10,914 nucleotides of DNA from CAYTEH01 sp964436765 (GCA_964436765.1 CAYTEH010000036.1:1-10914); one strand, 5' to 3'; shown: positions 5,124-10,859, numbered from the stretch's first letter. Notes: generated by a model from the letters alone, not told the origin. Translations and numbers: made by a program.

Positions 5124-6455
5124 ATGGAGCTTCCCGAGCTTGTCGAACACGTCGACGGCCTACTGGCCCAGAAGGACGACCGGCGGCTCAAGAGCCTGCT
5201 TGCGCGCTTAAGCACACAGGAAATCGTGCATGTGGTGAACAAACTGCATAACGGAAAGCGAAAGACGTTCGCGTTGCTGCCCCCCGAAGTGCAGGCCGAG
5301 GTGGCTCCGCGCATGACCGAGCTCAGCAAGACGTTCGTGCTGCCGCGGCTCACCGACCACACGATGGCGCGCTTCCTGCACTTCTGCGAGGAAGACGACG
5401 CAGCCGACTTACTGCAGTTTCTCTCGGAAGAGCGCCGCGCCGCGATCCTCAAGCATGTGAAACCGGAGAAACGGCAGAAGTTCGAGAAGCTATTAACCTT
5501 CCACCCCGAGACGGCCGGAGGCCTCATGGACCTGAACTTCATCGCCGTGACGGAGAATGCCTCGCTCAAGGACGTCTCGGAAAAAGTCCGCACGCACGTG
5601 AAGGAGCACCGCCAGACGCCGCTCGTGGTGGTGATAGACAAGCAGGGATCCACCATGGGATTCATCCCCTACCGCAGCCTCATGCTGGCGCCCTCCGGCA
5701 CCACCCTGACGGACCTCATGCACGACCTGCCGATGATCCACCATGCGACCGACCAGGAGAAACTGGTGCGGCGCGCCAGCCGCAGCAAGGACGATGTCTT
5801 CGGCGTCACCGACGAACACGAGAAGCTGCTGGGAGTCGTGCATTTGAAAGATTTGCTGAAAGTGGCGCAAATGGAAGCAACGGAAGACGTGTATAAGTTC
5901 GCAGGTGTGAGCCCGGAGGAGGAGATGCTTGGACCAGCGAGCGCGGCCATCCGCATGCGGTACAAGTGGCTCATCGTGAACCTGGGTACGGCGATTCTGG
6001 CGTCGTCGGTGGTGGGCTTCTTCGAAGGGACCATCTCCGCCCTTCCGGTGCTGGCGGTGTTCATGCCCATCGTGGCCGGCATGGGAGGCAACGCAGGCAC
6101 ACAGGCGCTGGCGGTAGCAGTGCGCGGGCTCGCCATGGGCGACGTGCCGCGCAAGCAGCGCGCCAGGCTGGTGCTGAAGGAAAGCTTCACGGGCCTCGCC
6201 AACGGGCTCATCAACGGCATCATCGTCGCGGGCGTGGTGTACGTGACGCGCGGACGCACCGACATCGGCCTGATCCTTGCGGCCTCTATGGTCATCAACA
6301 TGGTGGTGGCCGGCGTCGCGGGCGCGGTCATCCCGCTCACCCTCAAGGCCTTCAAAGTGGACCCGGCTGTGGCGAGCGCGGTGTTTGTGACCACCGTCAC
6401 CGACATCTGCGGCTTCTTCACGTTCCTGGGGCTCGCGACGTACTTCCTCGCGTAA
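5124..6455 (+). CDS. mgtE: MgtE magnesium transporter/channel
   Basis: This 443-residue protein has the full MgtE plan: an N-terminal helical superhelix domain (1-130), a CBS pair (about 131-255) starting with HPETAGGLMDLNFIAVTE, a plug-helix region (256-280) and a five-helix membrane domain (281-443). In the membrane part, FMPIVAGMGGNAGTQALAVAVRG (in two blocks, 313-335) is the family signature, and VTDICGFFTFLGLA (425-438) carries the pore Asp (D427) that binds Mg2+ in characterised homologues. MgtE is a Mg2+-gated Mg2+ channel of the inner membrane; the N and CBS domains sense cytosolic Mg2+. The frame is open to 5070 but only via a TTG; the ATG at 5124 starts at the conserved helical domain. 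No terminator separates it from the histone-like gene 65 nt downstream, so the two may be co-transcribed. Confidence 0.95.
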   Translation: MELPELVEHVDGLLAQKDDRRLKSLLARLSTQEIVHVVNKLHNGKRKTFALLPPEVQAEVAPRMTELSKTFVLPRLTDHTMARFLHFCEEDDAADLLQFLSEERRAAILKHVKPEKRQKFEKLLTFHPETAGGLMDLNFIAVTENASLKDVSEKVRTHVKEHRQTPLVVVIDKQGSTMGFIPYRSLMLAPSGTTLTDLMHDLPMIHHATDQEKLVRRASRSKDDVFGVTDEHEKLLGVVHLKDLLKVAQMEATEDVYKFAGVSPEEEMLGPASAAIRMRYKWLIVNLGTAILASSVVGFFEGTISALPVLAVFMPIVAGMGGNAGTQALAVAVRGLAMGDVPRKQRARLVLKESFTGLANGLINGIIVAGVVYVTRGRTDIGLILAASMVINMVVAGVAGAVIPLTLKAFKVDPAVASAVFVTTVTDICGFFTFLGLATYFLA

Positions 6456-6520
6456 ATACGGACCCACCCTTGCGCCCCTCCCCCGCTTTGCAGTACCTTC
6501 GTGCTCCTTTCCATGTTCCC

Positions 6521-6991
6521 ATGACTCCTTTCACCTTCCAGAGCGGCGAACCGTCCGCATTCGATTTCCTCCGCAGCGCCGCCTCCCGGCCCGCACCGCA
6601 GACGCCGCCACCCTCCCAGCCGGATGCCTCCTCCACGCCCGAAAACGCCGTGTCCGGCATGGCTGCAGAGCCCATGACACCGAAGACGACCATCAAGGCG
6701 CCTGAGCTTGTGATCGAGAAGGAGGCGATGCCCGCTCCGGCCCCCACAAAAGCCGTGAAGCCTGCGAAGCCGGCGAAAGCGGTGAAGAAAGCCAAGCCAG
6801 CCAAGAAGAAACCGGCGACGAAGGCTGCCAAGAAGGCCAAGCCTGTGAAGAAATCTGTCAAAAAGCCGATGAAGAAAGCGAAGCCCGCCAAGAAAGCGAC
6901 GAAGAAGAAAGTCGTCAAGAAGGCGAAGAAGCAGGCAAAAAAGCCGGTGAAGAAGGCCAAGAAAGCGGCAAAGAAGAAAGCACGTCGCTGA
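6521..6991 (+). CDS. Histone H1-like Lys/Ala/Pro-rich protein
   Basis: A 156-residue protein in two parts. Residues 1-75 are Pro/Ser/Ala-rich and mildly acidic (TPFTFQSGEPSAFDFL at the start). Residues 76-156 consist almost entirely of Lys, Ala, Pro and Val in repeats such as KPAKKA, KKAKPAKK and KKAKKAAKKKARR. Such tails are found in eukaryotic histone H1 and in bacterial AlgP/Hc1-type DNA-binding proteins, where they neutralise and compact DNA; a nucleoid role is therefore likely. No globular DNA-binding domain is recognised. The ATG at 6521 is the first start after mgtE ends; the frame itself stays open back into mgtE, but that part is an out-of-frame reading of mgtE. No Shine-Dalgarno is visible in the pyrimidine-rich 65-nt gap. 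A plus-strand terminator lies 67 nt after the TGA. Confidence 0.82.
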   Translation: MTPFTFQSGEPSAFDFLRSAASRPAPQTPPPSQPDASSTPENAVSGMAAEPMTPKTTIKAPELVIEKEAMPAPAPTKAVKPAKPAKAVKKAKPAKKKPATKAAKKAKPVKKSVKKPMKKAKPAKKATKKKVVKKAKKQAKKPVKKAKKAAKKKARR

Positions 6992-7004
6992 TCATCGCTC
7001 CATC

Positions 7005-7034
7005 AAAAAAGGCCGCCAATCGTCACTGGCGGCC
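7005..7034 (-). terminator. Intrinsic terminator for the minus-strand 82-aa gene
   Basis: On the minus strand a perfect 8-bp GC-rich stem GGCCGCCA/TGGCGGCC (7034-7011, 8-nt loop) runs directly into six Ts (7010-7005). It is a strong intrinsic terminator about 30 nt after the stop of the 82-aa gene. Confidence 0.85.
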
Positions 7035-7057
7035 GAACGAGGCCTCATGTCCCGAGT

Positions 7058-7087
7058 CCCTCCCGTTAACACGGGAAGGGATTTTTT
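7058..7087 (+). terminator. Intrinsic terminator for the histone-like gene (and possibly mgtE)
   Basis: CCCTCCCGT (7058-7066) pairs with ACGGGAAGGG (7071-7080) with one bulged A and a TAAC loop, followed by A and six Ts (7082-7087). The hairpin overlaps the last codons and the stop of the minus-strand 82-aa gene, so the same DNA serves both strands. Confidence 0.8.
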
Positions 7088-7314
7088 CTGTCTCCTTCAT
7101 GACAATGTCCCAGAGGCGCGCCCGCGGGGGCCGCCATCTTCTGCAACTGTTCGACGATCTGATTCCGCAGGGACGGTAGCGCCTGCGAGAACAGCAACCG
7201 CAGATCGATGAGTCCCTCCGGAACCCGAAACGACAGCGTGACACTCAGGGATCCAGCGCTCGCAGCGGCGGCTTCCCGGACGAGCGTGTCCAGATCGACA
7301 TCGAGAGCATTCAT
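7066..7314 (-). CDS. Unknown 82-aa protein
   Basis: I do not recognise this protein. It has 82 residues: an acidic N-terminus (MNALDVDLDTLVREAAAAS), a stretch with alternating hydrophobic residues (GSLSVTLSFRVPEGLIDLRL) that could be strands, a predicted helix (ALPSLRNQIVEQLQKMA) and a polar tail ending KNPFPC. No signal peptide or membrane segment is seen. It is kept as a gene because it has the clearest Shine-Dalgarno in the window (AAGGAG, 7 nt before the ATG at 7314), a strong dedicated terminator behind it, and the window's best promoter some 270 nt upstream on the same strand. The frame extends to an ATG at 7371, but the Shine-Dalgarno supports 7314. Between the promoter and the gene lie a Thr-rich mini-ORF and a terminator that could control its expression. 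Its last codons overlap the plus-strand terminator. Confidence 0.55.
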   Translation of the reverse strand: MNALDVDLDTLVREAAAASAGSLSVTLSFRVPEGLIDLRLLFSQALPSLRNQIVEQLQKMAAPAGAPLGHCHEGDRKNPFPC

Positions 7315-7457
7315 GATTCTTCTCCTTGCCACTCGGAACTCCTGCACCCCGTACGCCGGGGCACCGGACATTCCAATGAACTTGAAACAGCCGCGCCACG
7401 GACGATATGGAGGCGCAGGACACGGGTGGCAAGCGATGATGTGAAGGAACGATACGT

Positions 7458-7483
7458 AAAGAAAAACCCTTCTGGGAAGGGTT
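7458..7483 (-). terminator. Leader terminator (possible attenuator) upstream of the 82-aa gene
   Basis: On the minus strand AACCCTTC (7483-7476), loop CCA and GAAGGGTT (7472-7465) form an 8-bp stem running into TTTCTTT. It lies between a strong promoter and the 82-aa gene. Its 5' arm with flanking bases, ACCCTTCCC (7482-7474), is also a perfect 9-bp complement to GGGAAGGGT (7521-7513) further upstream, so an alternative antiterminator pairing is possible. Confidence 0.65.
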
Positions 7484-7508
7484 GCATGTGACTCTCGGTG
7501 ACGCGCGG

Positions 7509-7568
7509 CTAGACCCTTCCCGTGGGGGAGGTGGTGGTCTTCGTGCCCGTCGTCTTGATGGAATGCAT
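7509..7568 (-). CDS. Thr-rich mini-ORF, possible leader peptide
   Basis: The minus strand encodes MHSIKTTGTKTTTSPTGRV and a TAG: 19 residues, seven of them Thr, with three consecutive ACC codons (11-13). It begins 10 nt after a consensus-like -10 box; a GTG in frame directly before the ATG lies 7 nt from the box, the same spacing seen at other genes here. Codons 16-19 contain the GGGAAGGGT segment that can pair with the downstream terminator arm. This matches the layout of amino-acid attenuator leader peptides, but the downstream 82-aa gene has no known link to threonine. It may also be a chance ORF inside a small RNA. Confidence 0.4.
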   Translation of the reverse strand: MHSIKTTGTKTTTSPTGRV

Positions 7569-7578
7569 CACTGCGGGG

Positions 7579-7606
7579 ATTCTATGCCCCCGTCAGCGAG
7601 TGTCAA
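7579..7606 (-). promoter_or_regulatory. Strong sigma-70-type promoter, minus strand
   Basis: On the minus strand TTGACA (7606-7601), a 16-nt spacer and TAGAAT (7584-7579) form the best promoter match in the window. It drives transcription away from idi, into the Thr-rich mini-ORF, the leader terminator and then the 82-aa gene. Confidence 0.75.
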
Positions 7607-7620
7607 CCGCTCTTCCGTAG

Positions 7621-7626
7621 TACACT
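7621..7626 (+). promoter_or_regulatory. -10-like box directly before idi
   Basis: TACACT (7621-7626) is followed by six bases and the idi ATG at 7633. There is no Shine-Dalgarno and only a weak -35. It is divergent from, and close to, the strong minus-strand promoter at 7579-7606, so the two could compete or share regulation. Confidence 0.45.
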
Positions 7627-7632
7627 GTACGC

Positions 7633-8148
7633 ATGCAAACGCTCATCCTCGTCGACCGGGAGAACAACGAAATCGGGACGGTCGATCGTGCCGATGCGCA
7701 CCGGTCGCCGGGCCTGCTCCACCGCGCGTTTTCGGTCTACATCTTCCGAAACGGCGGCACGGAGCTCCTGATCCAAAAGCGTCACTCCGGGAAACTCTGG
7801 GGCAACGTTTGGGCGAACTCCTGCTGCAGTCATCCACGCGCGGGCGAGGAGATAGATGGCGTCGCAGAGAGGCGCCTGAAGGAAGAACTGGGGTTCACCT
7901 GCGATCTGACTCCCGTCACGTCCTTCGTCTATCAAGCCGAAGATCCGGCAGGCAAAGGCGCCGAGCATGAGCATGTGACTATCTACCGCGGCGACGTGAA
8001 GAATGACGTGACGGTGACCACTGACCCGAAGGAAGTGGCGGAGTGGAAGTGGGTGAAGGTTGACGACCTGCGAGCCGACATGAAGAAAAATCCGGACAGA
8101 TATGCGCCGTGGTTTCACGAAGGATTAAAATTGCTTCTTGGATCATAG
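7633..8148 (+). CDS. idi: Isopentenyl-diphosphate delta-isomerase, type I
   Basis: A 171-residue Nudix-fold enzyme that interconverts IPP and DMAPP. The key features match type I Idi. NSCCSHP (62-68) holds the catalytic Cys (C65 by alignment to E. coli C67). EHE (111-113) gives the catalytic/metal-binding Glu. Metal-ligand His residues are at H23, H30 (LLHRAF) and H67. The degenerate Nudix box GEEIDGVAERRLKEELGF lies at 71-88, and the W-x-x-V stretch LWGNVW at 55-60. Length is close to E. coli Idi (182). The ATG at 7633 is supported by TACACT six bases upstream. It is followed on the same strand by uppS and the mevalonate-kinase-like gene, and it would be needed to supply DMAPP if isoprenoids come from mevalonate, since that route yields only IPP. 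The stop is followed 2 nt later by the palindromic repeat preceding uppS. Confidence 0.95.
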   Translation: MQTLILVDRENNEIGTVDRADAHRSPGLLHRAFSVYIFRNGGTELLIQKRHSGKLWGNVWANSCCSHPRAGEEIDGVAERRLKEELGFTCDLTPVTSFVYQAEDPAGKGAEHEHVTIYRGDVKNDVTVTTDPKEVAEWKWVKVDDLRADMKKNPDRYAPWFHEGLKLLLGS

Positions 8149-8150
8149 CC

Positions 8151-8201
8151 AATTGCCAGATGGTCAGATGGTCGATTGGCCATCCGGCCATCTGACCATC
8201 C
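8151..8201. repeat. Palindromic intergenic repeat, copy 1 (idi-uppS gap)
   Basis: The idi-uppS gap is filled by iterated units of the type CAGATGGTC. GATGGTCAGATGG (8159-8171) and CCATCTGACCATC (8188-8200) form a perfect 13-bp inverted repeat, and TGGCC/GGCCA (8177-8181, 8186-8190) an inner alternative. No T-run follows, so it is not a standard terminator. It matches the reverse complement of the repeat after uppS without gaps. Confidence 0.8.
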
Positions 8202-8213
8202 CTCATTCAATCT

Positions 8214-8894
8214 ATGTCTCCCAAATCATCCCTGCATATCGCCATCATCCCCGACGGCAACCGCCGCTGGGCCCGCGCGCAGATGCTGAGGCCGTGGAAA
8301 GGCCATGAGAAAGCAGTGGATAACTTCCGGACGCTCATCGACTGGTGCCGCGAATCGGGCAGGGTGAAAATCCTGACCGTATGGTGCTTCTCCACCGAGA
8401 ACTGGAAACGCGACCCCGAGGAAATCGCGAAACTGATGAAGATGCTGGAAGATTTTTTGATCCGTGAGCGGCAGGATTTCATCAAACACAAGACACGCTT
8501 CGTGCATTCGGGACGCAAGGATCGCATCCCGCCGTCGCTCGCCTCAATCATTCGCGAGGTCGAGGAAGAAACCACAGACATGCCTGATTTCGTACTGAAC
8601 CTGGCCGTGGACTACGGCGGCAAAAATGAGATTATTCGCGCAATCCACACCCTCAGAAATACGGCAGATATCACCGAAGAAAGCCTGCGGGAGCACCTGG
8701 ATCATCCCGACCTGCCCGATATCGACCTGATCGTGCGCACGTCCGGCGAACAGCGCACCAGCAACTTCTTCCTGTGGCAAAGCGCGTACGCCGAATGGAT
8801 GTTCACACCGAAGTATTTCCCGGATTTTTCTGCGAAGGACCTGGAAAATGCGGTGAATGAGTTTGAGGGGAGAAAGAGGAGGTTTGGGTCATAG
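8214..8894 (+). CDS. uppS: Cis-prenyltransferase, undecaprenyl diphosphate synthase family
   Basis: A 226-residue cytosolic or membrane-associated enzyme that adds IPP units in cis to an allylic diphosphate, making the polyprenyl carrier lipid for peptidoglycan and surface glycans. Family motifs are intact: PDGNRRWA (13-20) with catalytic Asp D14, GHEKAVDNFR (30-39), TVWCFSTENWKR (55-66), LNLAVDYGGKNEI (128-140) and the C-terminal DLIVRTSGEQRTSNF / FLWQSAYAEW block (171-195) that binds IPP and Mg2+. It is somewhat shorter than E. coli UppS (253). Product chain length cannot be read from the sequence. It lies between idi and the mevalonate-kinase-like gene, flanked by two related palindromic repeats in opposite orientation. 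No -10 box or Shine-Dalgarno precedes the ATG at 8214, so it probably depends on the idi transcript. Confidence 0.95.
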   Translation: MSPKSSLHIAIIPDGNRRWARAQMLRPWKGHEKAVDNFRTLIDWCRESGRVKILTVWCFSTENWKRDPEEIAKLMKMLEDFLIRERQDFIKHKTRFVHSGRKDRIPPSLASIIREVEEETTDMPDFVLNLAVDYGGKNEIIRAIHTLRNTADITEESLREHLDHPDLPDIDLIVRTSGEQRTSNFFLWQSAYAEWMFTPKYFPDFSAKDLENAVNEFEGRKRRFGS

Positions 8895-8899
8895 TTGTC

Positions 8900-8950
8900 A
8901 GATAGTCAAATGGCCAGATGGCCATGTGACCATCCGGCCATTCGGCAATT
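8900..8950. repeat. Palindromic intergenic repeat, copy 2 (after uppS, inverted)
   Basis: Starting 5 nt after the uppS stop, AATGGCC-A-GATGG (8909-8921) pairs with CCATC-C-GGCCATT (8930-8942), 12 bp with one mismatch. ATGGCC/GGCCAT (8910-8915, 8920-8925) is an alternative stem. Its reverse complement aligns with the copy at 8151-8201 over 51 columns with no gaps and 11 differences. Confidence 0.8.
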
Positions 8951-8971
8951 CCCTATTGGCATCCTTTTCTC

Positions 8972-8977
8972 CATACT
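8972..8977 (+). promoter_or_regulatory. -10-like box before the GHMP kinase gene
   Basis: CATACT (8972-8977) is followed by six bases and the GTG at 8984. It fits the spacing seen at other genes here, although the first base departs from TANNNT. It supports the GTG start. Confidence 0.35.
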
Positions 8978-8983
8978 GCTGCC

Positions 8984-9847
8984 GTGCCTCATTCCGCCAC
9001 CGCCCCCGGCAAGATCATCCTCAGCGGCGAATACGCCATGGGGCTCATCGGCGCGCGCGGCATCGCCATGCCGTCGCCCTTCACGCTCACCGCGACGTTC
9101 GAGGAAGACACGGAGAAAGATTCGCTCTTCATCGATTGGCCGGGCATCGATGACATGTGGAAAGCGTATATCGGGCGCATCGTGGCCGAGTGCGGCCTGG
9201 CCAAAGGCGACGCATTCTGCGGACGCCTGACGATCGAGAACAGAATCCCGCTGGGGAAAGGCATGGGCAGCTCCACCGCACTCGTGATCGCGGTGTGCAA
9301 AGCGCTTCTGGGAGACAGATCCAAAGCGTCGGCGCTGCGCATCGAAGACCGCGTGAACCCGGGCCACAGCGGCATGGATTTCACCGTCATCTGGCTCAAC
9401 CGCGCCGTCGTGTTCCAGAAAGGCCAGAAGCCCAAAAAGCCGCGCACGCCCATTAAGTTTCCGCATGCGACGTTCATCGATACGGGGGCTCCGGGTGAAA
9501 CGACGCCGGAGCTGGTAGCCTGGGTGAAAGAGAGGTACACCAAAGGCGATTCGCACATCGCCGCCGCTCTGAGCTCAATAGGAGCTTGCACCGAGCGCCT
9601 CATCGAAGGCGAATCCCCGTTCTCGGTGTTTCCTGACCATCACAAAGCCCAGATCGAACTCGGCGTGGTAACGCCGGAGGTACAGAAGCTGATCAAAGAA
9701 ATCGAAGAATCCGGCGGCGCGGCCAAAGTGATCGGCGCCGGAGGGAAGTCGGGCGGCTCGGGCATCGTGCTCGCGATCCATCATTCGATGGGTGACCTGC
9801 ATGCGTGCATTCCGGGGACGTTCAAGGTGCTGCCGACGCGGGGTTAG
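8984..9847 (+). CDS. mvk: GHMP kinase, mevalonate-kinase-like
   Basis: A 287-residue GHMP-superfamily kinase. Motif 1 APGKIILSGEY (7-17) resembles the mevalonate kinase APGKVILFGEH. Motif 2, PLGKGMGSSTALVIAVCKAL (89-108), is the ATP phosphate loop. GHSGMDFTVIW (127-137) supplies the catalytic Asp (D132), with E121 a likely Mg2+ ligand. Motif 3 is KVIGAGGKSGGSG (248-260). Mevalonate kinase phosphorylates mevalonate at C5 with ATP. Closeness to idi, uppS and a decarboxylase homologue supports a mevalonate-pathway role, but phosphomevalonate kinase is a possible alternative and the two are hard to separate by eye. The start is a GTG, because the conserved motif begins seven residues in and no ATG lies upstream in frame nearby. 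It overlaps the convergent mvaD-like gene by 4 nt at the stop codons. It is short for a mevalonate kinase (usually over 300 residues). Confidence 0.83.
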   Translation: MPHSATAPGKIILSGEYAMGLIGARGIAMPSPFTLTATFEEDTEKDSLFIDWPGIDDMWKAYIGRIVAECGLAKGDAFCGRLTIENRIPLGKGMGSSTALVIAVCKALLGDRSKASALRIEDRVNPGHSGMDFTVIWLNRAVVFQKGQKPKKPRTPIKFPHATFIDTGAPGETTPELVAWVKERYTKGDSHIAAALSSIGACTERLIEGESPFSVFPDHHKAQIELGVVTPEVQKLIKEIEESGGAAKVIGAGGKSGGSGIVLAIHHSMGDLHACIPGTFKVLPTRG

Positions 9848-10812
9848 AAGAGATGCTCTTTGATAACCCGTGCCCCCGGCGCCGGATGGTTCACGATGTT
9901 CCCATGCACAAACGGGACGGACGCGAGTTTCTTCTGCACAGCAGGGACGTCCTTCGCGTCGCACAGGAGGTGTACATTTTGGCCTGTGTTCAACGAATAA
10001 TAGACCGGAACTTCTGTCCTCCACTGCGTGACGAGCCTGCACAACTCCTTCGCCTCGTCGCTCCGCTGGATGACGCCGACACTCTCGTAGAGCGCATGCA
10101 GATCGTCGGACTCCTGCTCGACGAGCGGCCCGAGTTTGGAGAGATCACGCGCGGCAAGATACTGCTTGCACTGTTCGATGCGCGCCGGCATCGCGGCAAC
10201 GCGCGGAGCGAACAGCGGACTGGTTTTCACCAGCACGTGCGTATCGCTGCTGCTGGTCTTTTTCGGCGTCGTGGTGATGATCGCGGCCACATCGCACAGG
10301 TCCCAATGCTCCGGCGGGAACACCGACACGGCATACGATTCGTCGCTTGTGTCCCTATCCAGCCACTCGGTGAAGCCATCGGGAATGGACCGGCATGCCG
10401 AGCCGGAACCCTGACGCGCGAGGATCGAGAGCTCGCGGGGACTGAGCGACTTCCCGAGTGCCGCAACCGCCGCCACTGTGAGTGCGGCGAGGCCGGACGA
10501 GGAGGATGAGAGCCCCGTGGACCGTGGGAACGTGTTTTTGCTTTCGATGCGCGCTTTATACGTGATTCCAAACATCGCGCGGATGCGATCCAGATGCGCG
10601 AATGCGCGCTTTGATGCCGCTCCTTCCTCCTGCCCGTCGATACGGAGTGAGTCCGATGGATAGTCAGGTGAGAATTCGATAGTGGTCGTGGTCTGACACC
10701 CGCTCAGGTTCATCGCCACGCTTCCGTTGGCGGGCAGGCGGAGCACATCATCCTTGCGGCCCATGTACTTCATGAGAGCGAGATTGGAGGGGGCTGTGGC
10801 GGTCGCTTTCAT
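9844..10812 (-). CDS. mvaD: Diphosphomevalonate decarboxylase homologue
   Basis: A 322-residue GHMP-fold protein of the mevalonate diphosphate decarboxylase family, which uses ATP to convert 5-diphosphomevalonate to IPP and CO2. Family landmarks in order: APSNLALMKYMGRKD (7-21; K15 matches the active-site Lys of KYWGK), PANGSVAMNLS (27-37), STGLSSSSSGLAALTVAA (98-115, phosphate loop), GSGSACRSIPDGFTEW (135-150; R141 is the catalytic Arg) and PKKTSSSD (183-190). The C-terminal motif normally reads DAGPN with a catalytic Asp; here it is YYSLNTGQNVHLLC, with Asn at 275. The Lys and Arg are kept. This may mark a divergent subfamily (for example one acting on a different mevalonate phosphate) or reduced activity. 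The start at 10812 is set by the conserved N-terminus and by TACAAT 7 nt upstream; the frame runs a further 10 codons upstream. It is convergent with the mvk-like gene. Confidence 0.9.
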   Translation of the reverse strand: MKATATAPSNLALMKYMGRKDDVLRLPANGSVAMNLSGCQTTTTIEFSPDYPSDSLRIDGQEEGAASKRAFAHLDRIRAMFGITYKARIESKNTFPRSTGLSSSSSGLAALTVAAVAALGKSLSPRELSILARQGSGSACRSIPDGFTEWLDRDTSDESYAVSVFPPEHWDLCDVAAIITTTPKKTSSSDTHVLVKTSPLFAPRVAAMPARIEQCKQYLAARDLSKLGPLVEQESDDLHALYESVGVIQRSDEAKELCRLVTQWRTEVPVYYSLNTGQNVHLLCDAKDVPAVQKKLASVPFVHGNIVNHPAPGARVIKEHLF

Positions 10813-10819
10813 GATCCAG

Positions 10820-10825
10820 ATTGTA
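10820..10825 (-). promoter_or_regulatory. -10 box directly before the mvaD-like gene
   Basis: On the minus strand TACAAT (10825-10820) is followed by seven bases and the ATG at 10812. No Shine-Dalgarno is present and the -35 is weak. It fits the leaderless pattern. Confidence 0.5.
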
Positions 10826-10859
10826 CGCTTCCAGAAGAGCAAAAACAGGGGGTAGCGCG

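Noticed and set aside
5493..6467. Minus-strand open frame of 324 codons opposite mgtE
   Set aside because: His/Arg/Asp-rich antisense translation with no family resemblance; mgtE on the plus strand is complete.
5966..6520. Large N-terminal extension of the histone-like protein into mgtE
   Set aside because: This part is an out-of-frame reading of mgtE rich in Arg, His and Gly; the lysine-rich protein starts naturally at the ATG at 6521.
7326..7360. Hairpin CCCCG/CGGGG upstream of the 82-aa gene as a terminator
   Set aside because: It is short with no T-run on either strand; the nearby hairpin at 7465-7483 has the features of a terminator, this one does not.
8151..8950. CRISPR array
   Set aside because: The repeated units are adjacent and palindromic, without unique spacers of constant length, and no cas gene is near.
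1057..9847. Alternative genetic code with UGA read as glycine or tryptophan
   Set aside because: Several genes end with TGA at the expected family length (SnoaL-like, ABC-F, YggT, histone-like), and the tRNA-Gly anticodon is UCC, not UCA.
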